The notes under the pieces: model-generated | The model's input: only the letters and a program-made list of their open reading frames with translations | The model's database searches: none | Told to the model about the DNA's origin: nothing | NCBI GenBank assembly: GCA_029865405.1 | Contig: JAOUGZ010000126.1 | Coordinates: 1 to 7,300 of the forward strand | DNA from: Betaproteobacteria bacterium | GTDB taxonomy: Bacteria > Pseudomonadota > Gammaproteobacteria > Burkholderiales > SG8-39 | Direction: 5' to 3' | DNA length: 7,300 nt | In this document: one piece after another, positions 5,965 through 7,300 of the stretch | Numbering within the stretch: position 1 is the stretch's first letter | Layout: the number at the start of each line of letters is the position of its first letter | Made by a program: the position numbers and the translations under genes

Positions 5965-7300
5965 AGGAGATCCTCTCCCTGCTAATGTTCGCCGGACTAT
6001 GCAGCTTCGTCCTGCTCGGCTTCCCGGTGTCGTTTACGCTCGCCGGCACCGCGCTCGTTTTCGCGCTGGCCGGTATCGCGTTCAGCGTGTTCGATCCGGA
6101 CTTCCTGGGCGTGTTGCCGCACCGCGTGTACGGCGTAATGACCAACGAGGTGCTGATCGCGATTCCGCTGTTCATCTTCATGGGGGTGATGCTCGAGCGC
6201 TCCAAGGTCGCCGAAGAGCTGCTCGACACCATGGGACAGCTTTTCGGCAGGCTGCGGGGCGGGCTGGGCATCTCCGTTTCGGTGGTCGGCGCGATGCTCG
6301 CCGCCTCGACCGGCATCGTCGGCGCCACCGTCGTCACCATGGGCCTGATCTCGCTGCCCACCATGCTGCGCCGTGGCTACGACCCGGCGCTCGCCAGTGG
6401 CTCGATCGCCGCCGCCGGCACGCTCGGCCAGATCATTCCGCCCTCCATCGTGCTGGTGGTGCTCGGCGACCAGATCTCGAACGCGCACCAGGAGGCGCAG
6501 CGCGTGCTTGGCAACTTCTCGCCTGAGCCGGTGTCCGTGGGCGACCTGTTCGCCGGGGCGCTGATCCCGGGGCTCGGGCTCGTCGCCCTGTACATCCTCT
6601 ACCAGATCATCATCGCGTTCGTGAATCCGAAGTCCTCGCCGGCGATCCCGCGCGACGAGTCGATGCAGACCGGCAACATGGCGGGCCGCGTGATGCACGC
6701 GCTCGTCGCGCCGCTCGTGCTGATCGTGTCGGTGCTCGGCTCCATCCTGGTCGGCATCGCGACGCCGACGGAAGCCGCGGGCGTGGGCGCGATCGGCGCG
6801 ACGCTGCTCGCCGGGCACCGCCTCGCCGAGGGCAAGCCGATCCCCGTCTACACGGCCGCGCTCAGCCTGATCGGGGTCATCATTCTGACGACCTTCGTCG
6901 ACATGCGGGTGACGCGCACGAACATCACGCTGACCGAGAACGTAGCGAGCGTGGTTGCAGTTCTCATGTGCCTGGGCATCGTCTGGGGCCTGCTGACCGC
7001 GCTGTGGCGCGTGTTTCGCGACGACACGCTGCAGCAGGTGATGCGCACCACCGCGCGGCTGAGCACGATGATCTTCGCCATCATCATCGCTGCGCAGCTC
7101 TTTTCGCTCGTCTTCCGCGGGCTGGGCGGCGACGACATGGTGCACAAGTTCCTCACCGGGCTGCCCGGCGGCGTGGTCGGCGCGATGATCGTGGTGATGG
7201 CGCTGCTGTTCGTGCTCGGGTTCTTCCTCGACACCATCGAGATCCTGTTCGTCGTCGTGCCGATCGTCGGCCCGGTGCTGCTGCAGTTCGGCCTCGACCC
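5961..7300 (+). CDS. TRAP transporter large membrane subunit (DctM/TakM family), 3' end outside window
   Basis: The frame is open from GTG 5961 to the window end, giving 446 codons plus two bases. This is the Na+-coupled permease subunit that moves the substrate across the inner membrane. Signature stretches are IPLFIFMGVMLERS, the Gly/Ala-rich AASTGIVGATVV region, the IIPPSIVLVVLGDQ loop, ATPTEAAGVGA, and near the end FFLDTIEILFVVVPIVGP, all typical of DctM proteins in the mannitol/chloroaromatic group (COG4664). The GTG start is supported by a purine-rich tract, GGGGGAGGGG at 5947-5956, four bases upstream and by the 4-bp GTGA overlap with the stop of the small-subunit gene. Residues of about 296-353 form an extra, mostly hydrophobic segment between the usual helices, with room for two more membrane spans. 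No frameshift is visible. Only the last part of the protein is likely missing. Confidence 0.94.
   Translation, partial: MKEILSLLMFAGLCSFVLLGFPVSFTLAGTALVFALAGIAFSVFDPDFLGVLPHRVYGVMTNEVLIAIPLFIFMGVMLERSKVAEELLDTMGQLFGRLRGGLGISVSVVGAMLAASTGIVGATVVTMGLISLPTMLRRGYDPALASGSIAAAGTLGQIIPPSIVLVVLGDQISNAHQEAQRVLGNFSPEPVSVGDLFAGALIPGLGLVALYILYQIIIAFVNPKSSPAIPRDESMQTGNMAGRVMHALVAPLVLIVSVLGSILVGIATPTEAAGVGAIGATLLAGHRLAEGKPIPVYTAALSLIGVIILTTFVDMRVTRTNITLTENVASVVAVLMCLGIVWGLLTALWRVFRDDTLQQVMRTTARLSTMIFAIIIAAQLFSLVFRGLGGDDMVHKFLTGLPGGVVGAMIVVMALLFVLGFFLDTIEILFVVVPIVGPVLLQFGLD

Noticed and set aside
5997..7145. 382-codon minus-strand frame opposite the large permease gene
   Set aside because: His/Arg/Asp/Glu-rich translation typical of the antisense of a membrane protein; no start context or homology signs.

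Overview
The window is one strand of a GC-rich proteobacterial chromosome (roughly two-thirds G+C by eye, with strong G/C at third codon positions). The gene set and protein style fit a soil or aquatic betaproteobacterium of the Burkholderiales type. This placement is inferred from protein style only; no rRNA or other marker is present.

All six supported genes are on the + strand and packed tightly. (1) 1-560 is the 3' end of a gamma-glutamyltransferase-family gene of the YwrD-like branch. (2) 571-2118 is an acyl-CoA carboxylase carboxyltransferase (PccB/MccB-like). (3) 2115-4199, overlapping the previous gene by 4 bp, is a fused alpha-beta NDP-forming acyl-CoA synthetase. (4) 4251-5339 is a Tat-exported TRAP solute-binding protein very close to the 2-oxo acid binder TakP. 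(5) 5401-5964 is the small TRAP membrane subunit (DctQ/TakQ type). (6) 5961-7300, running off the window, is the large TRAP membrane subunit (DctM/TakM type). The only non-coding gaps are 10, 51 and 61 bases.

The simplest reading is one transcription unit for uptake and CoA-dependent use of a small organic acid. TRAP imports the acid with Na+, the synthetase makes its CoA thioester, and the carboxyltransferase carboxylates the thioester or a derivative. The biotin carboxylase and biotin carrier partners are not in the window, and the substrate cannot be read from sequence alone. The role of the glutamyltransferase relative, which is only 10 bases upstream, is unclear.

The most notable non-coding element is a perfect 12-bp inverted repeat (5360-5388) between the binding-protein gene and the small permease gene. 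It is well placed to keep the binding protein in excess over the membrane subunits. I see no mobile element, CRISPR array, tRNA, rRNA or clear promoter. Nothing here is plainly a new system; the synthetase-carboxyltransferase-TRAP association is the part most worth following up.
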